Notes: generated from the letters alone by a model not told the origin. Shown: positions 1 through 5,840, counted from the stretch's first letter. The stretch is 5,840 nucleotides of DNA from Chitinophagales bacterium (GCA_014380545.1 JACMJP010000297.1:1-5840); one strand, 5' to 3'. Made by a program: numbers and translations.

Positions 1-1
1 C

Positions 2-121
2 AGTAACTACAATTGTTTGTGTTGTAGCACCTGTACTCCATGCATAAGTTGAACCCGGGTTACCTGCATCAATTATATGTTCATCGCAAATGGTAACGTT
101 TGGTCCAAGATCTACAAGCGG
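2..121 (-). other. Start of Ig-like T9SS-associated domain (residues ~1683-1722, cut by window)
   Basis: The last 40 visible residues read PLVDLGPNVTICDEHIIDAG followed by NPGSTYAWSTGATTQTIVVT. The DLGP-xTIC...LDAGNPG--Y-WSTGATTQTI pattern is very common near the C-termini of Bacteroidota secreted proteins, usually shortly before gliding-motility-type or T9SS sorting domains. Only the first half is present; the rest lies left of the window. It implies that the protein's end is probably not far off, although several such domains can occur in series. Confidence 0.75.
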
Positions 122-3100
122 AGTTTCAAACGTTGTTATAGTGGCTGTATACAAGTCGTTCGCTGCATCTCCGTCACCACTGAAAGAGGTCCATACTTCA
201 ACCAGATGGTCATCTGCTACTGAAAAATCACCGCCATCAACGAATGTATAAGTATCAGAAGCGCCTGACTCAATTGTACCTACATAAGTTTCTGATACAA
301 GTCCGCCCCCATCAATTGTGTAGTTAACAGGAATATCAGTAACCGAAGTAGGACCGAAGTTGGTTATCTCGATCGTTATCTCTTCATCTGTACCCAGCCC
401 GCAGCCACTTTCAGGAGAAAGCAGGTCAGTAACACCCACATCAACAGGAGCACACAGTTTCAAATAATCAATCATATTCCTGTGCATGTTCTGTCCTTCG
501 GTTGGTGCGTAGAACCAATATTGAGGTGAATATAACTGTGAGAACATAACCTTTCCTTCACCCCAGTTTTTTTCCGCTATAAGATCATAGCCTGAAAAAT
601 CTTCTTCAAATATTAAAGTATAATCGCCTGACAGTTGACCATACCCAAGGAAGTCGCCATCATATTCAGTGTTTACAGGAGTAAATGGCCCTACAAATAT
701 TGGATGTGTTGCATCAACAGCAGTAGCATTATATGAGTAATAGTAGTTGGTCATTCCAACACCATCAAATCCAAGATCAATATCAGTTATCTCATATTGT
801 CCGGCATTCAGTAATAAATTACCGCCTGATTCAACCCATGCCTGCACAAGGTCAATATTGTTCTCAAGGAACGCCTTTAATTCAGTTCCATGATCGCTTG
901 CGCCGTTCAAATAAATGAAACAATTATCTTCATTAAATACAGTGAACGGATCAACTGTTTCAAAATAATCAAGTGTCCATGAACCTGAACCAAATACATC
1001 ATCCATAGCACTGCCATACTCTGATCCGAAGTTTGGCTCATATCCACTGTAGTTTGAGTAGATCATGTATGCTCCTGTACCGCTAACAGGAGAAAGGTTC
1101 AATATATCTGTACAAGTAGTGTCATTAGATATATCTTCATCACCTGCTAACTCAGTCCATGCACAAATGTTATGTATTCCATCAGCAGCAAGTGCTGAAG
1201 TGGTTGTTGTAAAATTGAATGTAACGTCAGCACCGGGATCTATAGCAATACCCGAGTATGATTCAGTTACAATTGTTCCTCCGTCAACCTGGTAAGAAAC
1301 ATCAAAATCATCCTGAGCAAGAGTACCGTGATTTTCAATAGTAACGCTCACCGTTTCTGTACTTGTATAATCAACAGATGCGGGTTCAGGTGAAATGATA
1401 GCTGTAACTCCAAGGTCGTTAGCATAAGGATCCTGGATATTGATATTGTCAATCGCTGCACCATCGTAAGAACTGGTCCAGGTAGCTGTACCAAACCGGA
1501 AACGGAACTGAACGCTTGATTCTCCTGCCAATGCAGCAATATCATGCTTCACATGTATCCATCCGCCACTGCTTCCGCACCATGCTGAGTCGTAAGAGAA
1601 TGTTATCGGATCATACCAATTGTAGTTAATAGCGTTATACCAGTTTTCATTATCGTCTCCCAGAGCATAATCAACAATTTCCCATGTATCTCCTGCATCA
1701 AGAGAGTATTGCATATTGATGCCATCATATCCATAACCGGTGAAACCATAACCATGATACCACAGATCAAATTCTACGTAAGGGGCTATAAGAGTTGAAA
1801 AATCATAACAAGGTCCTTGCAGGAAGGAATTCTCTCCTGAAAAGTAGTAAAAGTCATCAAGGTCAGTAGCCCATGAATTTAAACTGCCCGGGGTTTCAGG
1901 TGGAGCACCTGATATAACAGGACCTATAGGCTCGCCAAGCTCCCATGTGTTATTACTACCATAGCTAAACCAGTTACTTGCCCCGTCTTCAAAATCCTCA
2001 TAATATGGATAAACAGCAATAATAGGATGGCTATTAATAAGTTTATCAGTACTATCATTTGATACAATCAGATCCCCCGGCATAGCAGTCCATGCATAAA
2101 TAGTGTGAGGGCCTGTTGTAATTGCTGCGGGAGTAAAAAAGGTATAGTCAGCTATATCACCCGATAGAATTGTTCCTGTATATGTTTCAGATACCGGGCT
2201 TGCGCCGTCTACCTGGTAAAATACAGGGATACTTGTTTGGTCTTCAAAACCATAATTGGCAATTTTAATGGTTACAGTAGATAAACCAAGATCACAACCG
2301 TCATTAGGATCAGTAATTCCAAGTACACCAAGATCAATATCCGCCAAAGCACATATTGCAAGATATTGAATAATACTTGCTCTCAGGTTTGCTGCTTCCA
2401 ATGCCGGAGAATGGAATGCATTTGGAGTCATGCCTCCGAACAATATCTTTCCTGCTCCCCATTCTTTTTCTGCCAGTATAATTTTATCAGGATTATAAAA
2501 ATCATGTATAAGGGGTGTTATATCACCGCCTGAAACGGCAGCATGACTAAAGGAACCACCAGTCCAGCTTGTTCCAGTGGGTGTAAAATAATAATTAAAG
2601 ATAGGATGTGCCGGATCAGTAGCTTCTGCTGAGCCTGCATACCATGAATAATCAAGAGAAACACCATCAAAAAGGAAATCCATTCCGTCGCCTTCGTTAG
2701 GGGCTGAATTCAGGAATAAATGTCCTCCGGATGCTACCCAGTTTTGTACAGCCTCTGCATTGGCTGTAAGGAAAGTTTCAAGTTCATCGGCCATGGCATC
2801 GCCACCTTCCATGAAGATGAAACAGGTGCCAAGCCCGAATACTATGGCAGGATCTAAAGTTTCATAAAAATCTGTGGTCCATTCACCTGTACCAAATACT
2901 GCGTCCATAGCTGCACTGTTTGTAGTAGTGAACCATGGTTCTGATCCGCCATAAATATTTGAATATAAATAATATGCAGCATCGCCGGATACAGGCTCAA
3001 GATTACAAACTGTTTTATAGAGTGTATCATTTAAGTGATACTCATCTGTAACCATTGATGTCCATATTTTAAAGTCATAACAACCATCAATACCCAGGTC

Positions 3101-5167
3101 GGCAGGAACAAGGAAATCAATATTTGCAGATTCGCCATAAGCTATTCCCACTCCCGCATAAGAAGTCACCTGAGGAGGACCTCCATCTAACTGATAAAAT
3201 ACATCAAAGTCAGTTTCAGTACTTAAACCAACGTTGGTTACATTTACTGTTACCAATTCGCTTGCACTGAGGGCTGGCATTGAAACCGGAGCTACAAGCG
3301 CAGTCATTTCAAGATCATGGGCAAACGGATCCTGAATCCTGAAATTATCGAATGCAGCACCATCATAGAATGAAAAGAAGGAAGTTGCAAAATGAATTCT
3401 GAACTGAACCTGGCTTTCACCCGCTAAGTTTGAAATATCATGATGTGCTGTAAGCCAGCCGCCGCTTGCTCTGGTCCATGCAGAATCATAAGGAAATGAG
3501 AATGGATCAAATGCATAACAACCATCGTTATACCAATTCTCAGCATCAGCTTCTGCACCTGTAAGGTAATTTACAGAAGTCCATGAACCACCGGCATCGA
3601 GAGAATACTCAAGCCTTATCCCGTCATATCCGTAGAAAGGATATGTTTCAACCCAATAATCCAGCTCAACATAAGGTTGCTCAAGCGTAGTGAAATCAAA
3701 ACAAGGCCCCAGAACATAAGAATTTTCACCGGCAAAATAAACACCGTCAAGATCAGTTTTCCATGAGTTAACGCTTAATGGTGTTGCGGGTGGTGCAGTA
3801 TTAATAATGGCACTTGCAGGAGTACCAAGCTCCCATGAGCTTGCTGTTCCGCCTGCTTCCCAGCCACCAGCTCCCGCTTCAAAATCCTGGTAATAAGGAT
3901 AGGATGCTATAACAGGAATATTATTTATATCAACATTTGATGTATCGTTATAATAAGTAACATCACCCGGCTGTGATGTCCATGCTTCTATTTCATGCAA
4001 TGCAATTGCTGAAAGATCAGCAGAGGCGCCAAAGGTATGTTCGCCGAATGTTCCGGGATCAATTGTACCTGTAAAAGTTTCTGTTAGTATGGAACCACCA
4101 TCAAGCCGGTAACTTACAGGGATATCAGATTGCGCCTCATATCCGAAATTAAAGAGTTTTATCGTTACTGTTTCAGAACCGAGACCACATCCGGATGAAG
4201 GGGTAACAATATCAATAACACCTACATCAACGGGTTCATCAGAAACTATAAATGTTTCTTCCAATGCTTCATCTATTGCATCTTCTGAAAATACATATGC
4301 AAATGCGAAAGTTGTGCTTGCATCAGCAGGCAGATTAGATACAAGGAAAGAAATTTGAACAGCTTGATCAGCTGTTATTGATCCTGATTGGCTATAACCG
4401 CTAAATCCATTATATGAGTCAGAAACATAAGTGCCGGCAGTTGTACCGAAGTTTCCATAAGAAGCGCTTGAAAAAACATTGTTAGCAACTAAAGCAAGAT
4501 AACATCCGTATGTTTCGCCCACCCCTGTAACAATAGAATAGGGATCTCCCAAAACCGGATTCGCCTCAATCGTATTTATTGTTGTGAAAGAACCTGTAGC
4601 GAGGTTTTCGTTATCAGGATCTATATTTCTCCTATAATAGATATCTGAAAGATCAGCGCCCGAGCTATTAATCAATGTAACTTTTGTTACGAAATATAAA
4701 TTGTCAGTATAAAGAACAGACCTTTGAATAATAACAACTCCGGCAACTTCTCCTTCCCACACCACCACCACTGAATCACCGTCATCTGAGTAAGAGGTTA
4801 CACCTCCCGAAATACTGCTGGAAGAGCAATACTGGTCAGTATTATAATAATTAGAACCATCAATCTGGATTCCCCATCCTTCAACAGGTGAACCGGGAAT
4901 TGCATAGTCGCCGCAATAACCGGGAGTTCCAATATCCCAGCCATCCATATCAGAATCAGCGATAAAATTTAACCCGCTGAGCCCGGTAACAACATAACCG
5001 GCAGGCGGGGTAGTACTGGATGCAAAAGCACCGCAGCCATTTACTCCAACCTCAACGTAAGTTCCCTGGAGGTAGGCGTTATCATCCACTATTTGGGCTT
5101 GAAGCATGGTTGAACAAATGATGATCACCAGCAAAAATGAGAAGCGTAAGTGTAAAAAACAGTTCAT
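2..5167 (-). CDS. Giant secreted multidomain repeat protein, C-terminus beyond window
   Basis: Seen: one open frame from ATG (5167-5165) to the left edge, 1722 codons, no stop. An in-frame stop at 5297-5299 lies upstream with no other ATG between, which fixes the start; no Shine-Dalgarno sequence precedes it, as is usual in Bacteroidota. Order by residue: signal peptide 1-24; N-terminal module ~25-310; CARDB-like A1 ~312-420; MAM/jelly-roll-like B1 ~423-616; CARDB-like C1 ~618-722; alpha/beta domain D1 ~725-940; A2 ~943-1050; B2 ~1053-1249; C2 ~1251-1357; D2 ~1360-1573; A3 ~1574-1680; Ig-like domain from ~1683. Known: such beta-sandwich modules are common in T9SS-exported surface proteins. 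Inferred: it is exported through Sec and then T9SS, acts outside the cell in adhesion or as a scaffold, and ends in a sorting domain to the left of the window. Very acidic, few Lys/Arg. No exact family or substrate recognised. The reading frame is certain; the function is not. Confidence 0.95.
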   Translation of the reverse strand, partial: MNCFLHLRFSFLLVIIICSTMLQAQIVDDNAYLQGTYVEVGVNGCGAFASSTTPPAGYVVTGLSGLNFIADSDMDGWDIGTPGYCGDYAIPGSPVEGWGIQIDGSNYYNTDQYCSSSSISGGVTSYSDDGDSVVVVWEGEVAGVVIIQRSVLYTDNLYFVTKVTLINSSGADLSDIYYRRNIDPDNENLATGSFTTINTIEANPVLGDPYSIVTGVGETYGCYLALVANNVFSSASYGNFGTTAGTYVSDSYNGFSGYSQSGSITADQAVQISFLVSNLPADASTTFAFAYVFSEDAIDEALEETFIVSDEPVDVGVIDIVTPSSGCGLGSETVTIKLFNFGYEAQSDIPVSYRLDGGSILTETFTGTIDPGTFGEHTFGASADLSAIALHEIEAWTSQPGDVTYYNDTSNVDINNIPVIASYPYYQDFEAGAGGWEAGGTASSWELGTPASAIINTAPPATPLSVNSWKTDLDGVYFAGENSYVLGPCFDFTTLEQPYVELDYWVETYPFYGYDGIRLEYSLDAGGSWTSVNYLTGAEADAENWYNDGCYAFDPFSFPYDSAWTRASGGWLTAHHDISNLAGESQVQFRIHFATSFFSFYDGAAFDNFRIQDPFAHDLEMTALVAPVSMPALSASELVTVNVTNVGLSTETDFDVFYQLDGGPPQVTSYAGVGIAYGESANIDFLVPADLGIDGCYDFKIWTSMVTDEYHLNDTLYKTVCNLEPVSGDAAYYLYSNIYGGSEPWFTTTNSAAMDAVFGTGEWTTDFYETLDPAIVFGLGTCFIFMEGGDAMADELETFLTANAEAVQNWVASGGHLFLNSAPNEGDGMDFLFDGVSLDYSWYAGSAEATDPAHPIFNYYFTPTGTSWTGGSFSHAAVSGGDITPLIHDFYNPDKIILAEKEWGAGKILFGGMTPNAFHSPALEAANLRASIIQYLAICALADIDLGVLGITDPNDGCDLGLSTVTIKIANYGFEDQTSIPVFYQVDGASPVSETYTGTILSGDIADYTFFTPAAITTGPHTIYAWTAMPGDLIVSNDSTDKLINSHPIIAVYPYYEDFEDGASNWFSYGSNNTWELGEPIGPVISGAPPETPGSLNSWATDLDDFYYFSGENSFLQGPCYDFSTLIAPYVEFDLWYHGYGFTGYGYDGINMQYSLDAGDTWEIVDYALGDDNENWYNAINYNWYDPITFSYDSAWCGSSGGWIHVKHDIAALAGESSVQFRFRFGTATWTSSYDGAAIDNINIQDPYANDLGVTAIISPEPASVDYTSTETVSVTIENHGTLAQDDFDVSYQVDGGTIVTESYSGIAIDPGADVTFNFTTTTSALAADGIHNICAWTELAGDEDISNDTTCTDILNLSPVSGTGAYMIYSNYSGYEPNFGSEYGSAMDDVFGSGSWTLDYFETVDPFTVFNEDNCFIYLNGASDHGTELKAFLENNIDLVQAWVESGGNLLLNAGQYEITDIDLGFDGVGMTNYYYSYNATAVDATHPIFVGPFTPVNTEYDGDFLGYGQLSGDYTLIFEEDFSGYDLIAEKNWGEGKVMFSQLYSPQYWFYAPTEGQNMHRNMIDYLKLCAPVDVGVTDLLSPESGCGLGTDEEITIEITNFGPTSVTDIPVNYTIDGGGLVSETYVGTIESGASDTYTFVDGGDFSVADDHLVEVWTSFSGDGDAANDLYTATITTFETPLVDLGPNVTICDEHIIDAGNPGSTYAWSTGATTQTIVVT
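121..442 (-). repeat. Third, partial repeat: CARDB-like domain A3 only
   Basis: Residues ~1576-1682 start DVGVTDLLSPESGCGLG, the same opening as A1 and A2, and include the type A signature TDIPVNYTIDGG followed by ETYVGTIESG. It begins exactly 1893 bp after A2. The expected MAM-like domain (YPYYxDFE) does not follow: instead the chain runs into an Ig-like domain. A3 therefore caps the repeat array. Its CARDB-like assignment rests on the strand pattern and the conserved xYxxDGG turn. Confidence 0.75.
449..1090 (-). other. Alpha/beta GATase/ThuA-like domain D2 (residues ~1360-1573)
   Basis: Second copy of the alpha/beta module: PVSGTGAYMIYSN, SAMDDVFGSGSW, LDYFETVDP, NCFIYLNGASDHGTELKAFL, WVESGGNLLLNAG (from residue 1444), ATHPIF, and AEKNWGEGKVMF (from residue 1531), closing with a helix to MIDYLKLC. 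The core motifs match D1 while the middle loop (after NAG) has diverged strongly. No nucleophile elbow is visible here either. Conservation of the strand-helix core across two diverged copies suggests a kept structural or binding role. Confidence 0.45.
1421..2011 (-). other. MAM/jelly-roll-like domain B2 (residues ~1053-1249)
   Basis: Second copy of the jelly-roll module: YPYYEDFE, NTWELGEPIGP, SLNSWATDLDD, GENSFLQGPCYDF, YDGINMQYSLDAGDTW, SGGWIHVKHDIA, LAGESSVQFRFRF and YDGAAIDNINIQDPY. It is three residues longer than B1, mostly from a Gly/Tyr-rich insertion (YHGYGFTGYGYDG) before the central strand. The landmark residues of B1 are all kept, which argues that both copies fold and work alike. 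Confidence 0.65.
2348..2995 (-). other. Alpha/beta GATase/ThuA-like domain D1 (residues ~725-940)
   Basis: Unlike its all-beta neighbours, this ~215-residue module alternates hydrophobic strands and helices: AAYYLYSN (strand), AAMDAVFGTGEW (helix), TDFYETLDP, TCFIFMEGG (strand), DELETFLTANAEAVQNWVAS (helix), GGHLFLNSAP (strand), AHPIF, and AEKEWGAGKILFGG (strand) followed by a C-terminal helix to IIQYLAIC. The WV-SGG-L-L and A-K-WG-GK-L-FGG patterns resemble glutamine-amidotransferase-like and ThuA-like Rossmann folds. No GxCxG nucleophile elbow is visible, so a classical amidotransferase reaction is unlikely. The fold call is an inference from pattern. Confidence 0.45.
3320..3901 (-). other. 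MAM/jelly-roll-like domain B1 (residues ~423-616)
   Basis: Landmarks in order are YPYYQDFE, SSWELGTPA, SVNSWKTDLDG, GENSYVLGPCFDF, YDGIRLEYSLDAGGSW, ASGGWLTAHHDIS, LAGESQVQFRIHF and YDGAAFDNFRI. The DFE...W-LG-P...N-W-T-L...PCxDF...DG--L-YS-DGG-W...G-A-DN--I series is the usual pattern of MAM-like lectin-type jelly rolls in Bacteroidota exported proteins. These often bind surface glycans or mediate self-association, but no ligand can be read here. The DGAAFDN segment near the end commonly closes this fold. Assignment is by remembered family pattern. Confidence 0.65.
4238..5095 (-). other. N-terminal extracellular module of the giant protein (residues ~25-310)
   Basis: This single-copy module sits between the signal peptide and the first repeat unit. 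It begins NAYLQGTYVEVGVNGCGAFA and has a Gly/Cys/Asp-rich stretch (GWDIGTPGYCGDYAIPGSP) followed by a segment rich in alternating Val/Ile beta-strand patterns (DSVVVVWEGEVAGVVIIQRS) and the charged turn YYRRNIDPDNEN. I recall similar LQG-YVE-G-N-CG openings at the start of other large Bacteroidota secreted proteins, but I cannot put a family name on it. The predicted fold is beta-sandwich, by strand pattern only. C-terminal boundary is set by the start of the first CARDB-like domain at residue 312. Confidence 0.5.
5096..5167 (-). other. Sec signal peptide of the giant protein
   Basis: Residues 1-24 contain a short N-terminal part with one Arg (R8), a hydrophobic core FSFLLVIIICSTML at 9-22, and a likely signal peptidase I site after A24 (LQA before Q25). 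The mature protein would begin QIVDDNAYLQG. Cys18 lies within the hydrophobic core and is not followed by a lipobox-like context, so a lipoprotein is less likely. This supports Sec export, the first step for T9SS substrates. Confidence 0.85.
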
Positions 5168-5378
5168 AGTTAAGTGTTTAATTTTTAAGGTAATATTTTT
5201 ATAAATAATAAGAAAAACTAAAAAAGAAACATTAAAGCAGAAGCCAATCTGCAAATACTGTAATAAAGATATATAATGGATTTTTAAATCGCATAATTAT
5301 GACAAAAAAAATTTATTAAAAATGAAAAATTAACATTGAGTTTTTAATATCGTGACAATGTTGATTTGTAAATGCTGC
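5168..5378 (-). promoter_or_regulatory. AT-rich leader/promoter spacer of the giant gene
   Basis: This 211-bp gap lies between the small ORF and the giant gene's ATG and should hold its promoter and 5' UTR. It is AT-rich, with several T-runs and A-runs. No Shine-Dalgarno sequence occurs before the ATG (TTAAACACTTAACT-ATG on the coding strand), consistent with Bacteroidota translation initiation. I found no convincing TTG-N19-TAnnTTTG promoter. A small inverted repeat GCAGA-6nt-TCTGC sits at 5237-5252, inside the likely leader; it is too short to call functional. Confidence 0.35.
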
Positions 5379-5582
5379 TTAGTGCTGTAAAAGATGACTA
5401 CAAAGAAACAGGCTGTTGATAGCTTGTGGATATATTATTTTATAAAAGTTATTTGAATCATTTAATCTTTCAAAGAGTTTTTTAAGGGATGTTTTAAATA
5501 ATTCAACCTTGTCCCCTGTTAATGCTTGTTTATGATAAGCTTTGTTAAGTGCCTTTTCAATTTTCAGGTATTCCAGCCGCAT
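5379..5582 (-). pseudogene. 67-codon ORF, likely 5' relic of a type IIG-like R-M/DUF7149 gene
   Basis: Seen: ATG at 5582-5580, TAA at 5381-5379. The first ~43 residues are helical and charged (KIEKALNKAYHKQALTGDKV, then ELFKTSLKKLFERLND). Known from memory: large Bacteroidota restriction-modification proteins with an Eco57I-like methylase often begin with a related ALNKAFLK...FK-NL-KLL-- segment (DUF7149-like), normally followed by SEE-HK and a nuclease domain. Here the similarity stops after LND, and the remaining ~24 residues (SNNFYKIIYPQ...) are unlike the family. Inferred: only the N-terminal stub survives after deletion or decay, with no catalytic part. It lies between two T9SS-type genes, which have no role in R-M. 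It could instead be an unrelated small hypothetical protein or a chance ORF. Confidence 0.4.
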
Positions 5583-5694
5583 AAGGCTAAAAGTTATGCT
5601 TTCAAATTATATTCAGGAGCATGAAAAGGAATTGAAATTAACAGTAGATACTTTGATTGTATATTAAAAAGCACCGTATCGTTTTTCTGCCTGC
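5583..5694. other. Spacer with no recognisable gene
   Basis: This 112-bp stretch lies between the relic ORF and the terminator. The plus strand has a 23-codon ATG frame (5596-5667, MLSNYIQEHEKELKLTVDTL...) without a recognisable ribosome-binding site or family signature. I see no tRNA, hairpin or repeat here. Confidence 0.4.
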
Positions 5695-5729
5695 AAATAA
5701 AAAGAGGCTGCCCTTTTGAGCAGCCTCTT
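5695..5729 (-). terminator. Intrinsic terminator of the T9SS-tail gene
   Basis: A perfect 10-bp inverted repeat (AAGAGGCTGC at 5702-5711, GCAGCCTCTT at 5720-5729) with an 8-nt loop. On the minus strand the stem runs straight into TTTTTATTT (T-tract). It ends 24 bp after the stop codon of the gene at 5753-5840, and the T-tract is on that gene's side only, so it serves leftward transcription. It should uncouple that gene from the giant gene downstream. Confidence 0.9.
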
Positions 5730-5752
5730 ACATTTCTATTATAATTTAGTTT

Positions 5753-5840
5753 CTATTTCGTCAGCACAATTTGTTTGGTGAACTGTTCATCATCAGCAGT
5801 AACTTTTAATTGATAAACGCCATCTGCAAAACTGCGCATA
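5753..5840 (-). CDS. C-terminal end of a T9SS type A sorting-domain protein (5' part beyond window)
   Basis: Only the last 29 codons are inside the window, ending in TAG at 5755-5753. They read MRSFADGVYQLKVTADDEQF followed by TKQIVLTK. The pattern F--G-Y-L-V--D---F-KQI-L-K at the extreme C-terminus is the classical end of the Por-secretion-tail (T9SS type A sorting domain), which directs proteins across the outer membrane and is cleaved or anchored at the surface. The ATG at 5839-5837 is an internal Met at the window's edge, not a supported start. The nature of the N-terminal passenger cannot be seen. Transcription ends at the hairpin just downstream. Confidence 0.9.
   Translation of the reverse strand, partial: MRSFADGVYQLKVTADDEQFTKQIVLTK

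Larger units (their letters stand above)
443..2335 (-). repeat. Composite repeat unit 2 (A2-B2-C2-D2), residues 945-1575
   Basis: The second copy of the block, with the same four modules in the same order: A2 opens DLGVLGITDPNDGCDLG, B2 opens YPYYEDFE and ends YDGAAIDNINIQDPY, C2 carries DFDVSYQVDGG, and D2 carries SPVSGTGAYMIYSN and AEKNWGEGK. Offsets from unit 1 at internal landmarks are 630 (YPYY), 633 (DLxxTA), 635 (PVSG) and 633 (Cys at the end of D), returning to 631 at the next unit. Small insertions and deletions therefore cancel out over the unit. Confidence 0.85.
2336..4228 (-). repeat. Composite repeat unit 1 (A1-B1-C1-D1), residues 314-944
   Basis: The first of two tandem in-frame copies of a ~631-residue block. 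It opens with DVGVIDIVTPSSGCGLG (CARDB-like A1), passes to YPYYQDFE and a MAM-like jelly roll (B1) ending in YDGAAFDNFRIQDPF, then a second CARDB-like domain (C1, motif DFDVFYQLDGG), then an alpha/beta domain (D1) closing at IIQYLAIC. The next unit starts exactly 1893 bp on, measured at the Asp of the DxGV motif. The copies differ at about half the residues by eye, so the duplication is old and kept in frame by selection. Confidence 0.85.

Noticed and set aside
733..918. 61-codon plus-strand ORF
   Set aside because: It lies wholly antisense to the continuous frame of the giant gene and shows no domain pattern; it is a shadow ORF.
1065..1295. 76-codon plus-strand ORF
   Set aside because: It is antisense to the well-supported type C2 CARDB-like domain coding sequence and has no recognisable motif.
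1348..1545. 65-codon minus-strand ORF in another frame
   Set aside because: It overlaps the giant gene on the same strand in a different frame, within the conserved B2/C2 region; it is a shadow.
443..4228. Could the tandem similarity be a CRISPR, a recent segmental duplication or an assembly artefact?
   Set aside because: The copies are long coding units that differ at about half their residues with indels, so they are old in-frame protein repeats, not short direct repeats or a duplicated assembly.
5237..5252. Inverted repeat GCAGA-6nt-TCTGC in the leader
   Set aside because: Five base pairs with no long T-run is too weak for a terminator or riboswitch; kept only as a remark in the spacer entry.
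5264..5271. Possible -7 box (TATCTTTA on the minus strand, near TAnnTTTG) for the giant gene
   Set aside because: The nearest TTG upstream on that strand is about 31 bp away instead of ~19-21, and a 7 of 8 match is expected by chance in such AT-rich DNA.
5596..5667. 23-codon plus-strand ORF (MLSNYIQEHEKELKLTVDTL...)
   Set aside because: It is too short, with no ribosome-binding signal, homology pattern or conserved neighbour on that strand.

Overview
The window looks like chromosomal DNA from a member of the Bacteroidota with a type IX secretion system (T9SS). The evidence is a typical T9SS type A C-terminal sorting tail at the right edge, a very large secreted protein built from CARDB-like, MAM-like and Ig-like modules, the lack of a Shine-Dalgarno sequence before that large gene, and AT-rich spacers. 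Every gene I can support is on the minus strand, so the region reads from right to left.

Layout from right to left: (1) 5840-5753 is the last 29 codons of a gene that enters from the right and ends in a T9SS sorting tail. (2) 5729-5695 is a strong intrinsic terminator serving that gene. (3) 5582-5379 is a 67-codon ORF whose first ~43 residues resemble the N-terminus of large Bacteroidota type IIG-like restriction-modification proteins; it is probably a relic. (4) 5378-5168 is an AT-rich leader or promoter spacer. (5) 5167-2 is one uninterrupted reading frame of 1722 visible codons, still open at the left edge. It fills 88% of the window. I translated it codon by codon and found no internal stop or frameshift.

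The giant protein starts with a signal peptide and a ~285-residue N-terminal module. Two tandem copies of a ~631-residue composite unit follow. Each unit holds a CARDB-like domain (type A), a MAM/jelly-roll-like domain, a second CARDB-like domain (type C) and an alpha/beta domain resembling the glutamine-amidotransferase/ThuA-like fold. A third type A CARDB-like domain and the start of an Ig-like T9SS-associated domain come next, and then the window ends. The protein is strikingly acidic and is almost certainly exported to the cell surface or medium. Its function is unknown; an adhesin or surface-scaffold role is an inference from architecture.

The most unusual point is the repeat unit itself: an enzyme-like Rossmann-type domain without a visible nucleophile motif, duplicated inside an otherwise all-beta extracellular protein.
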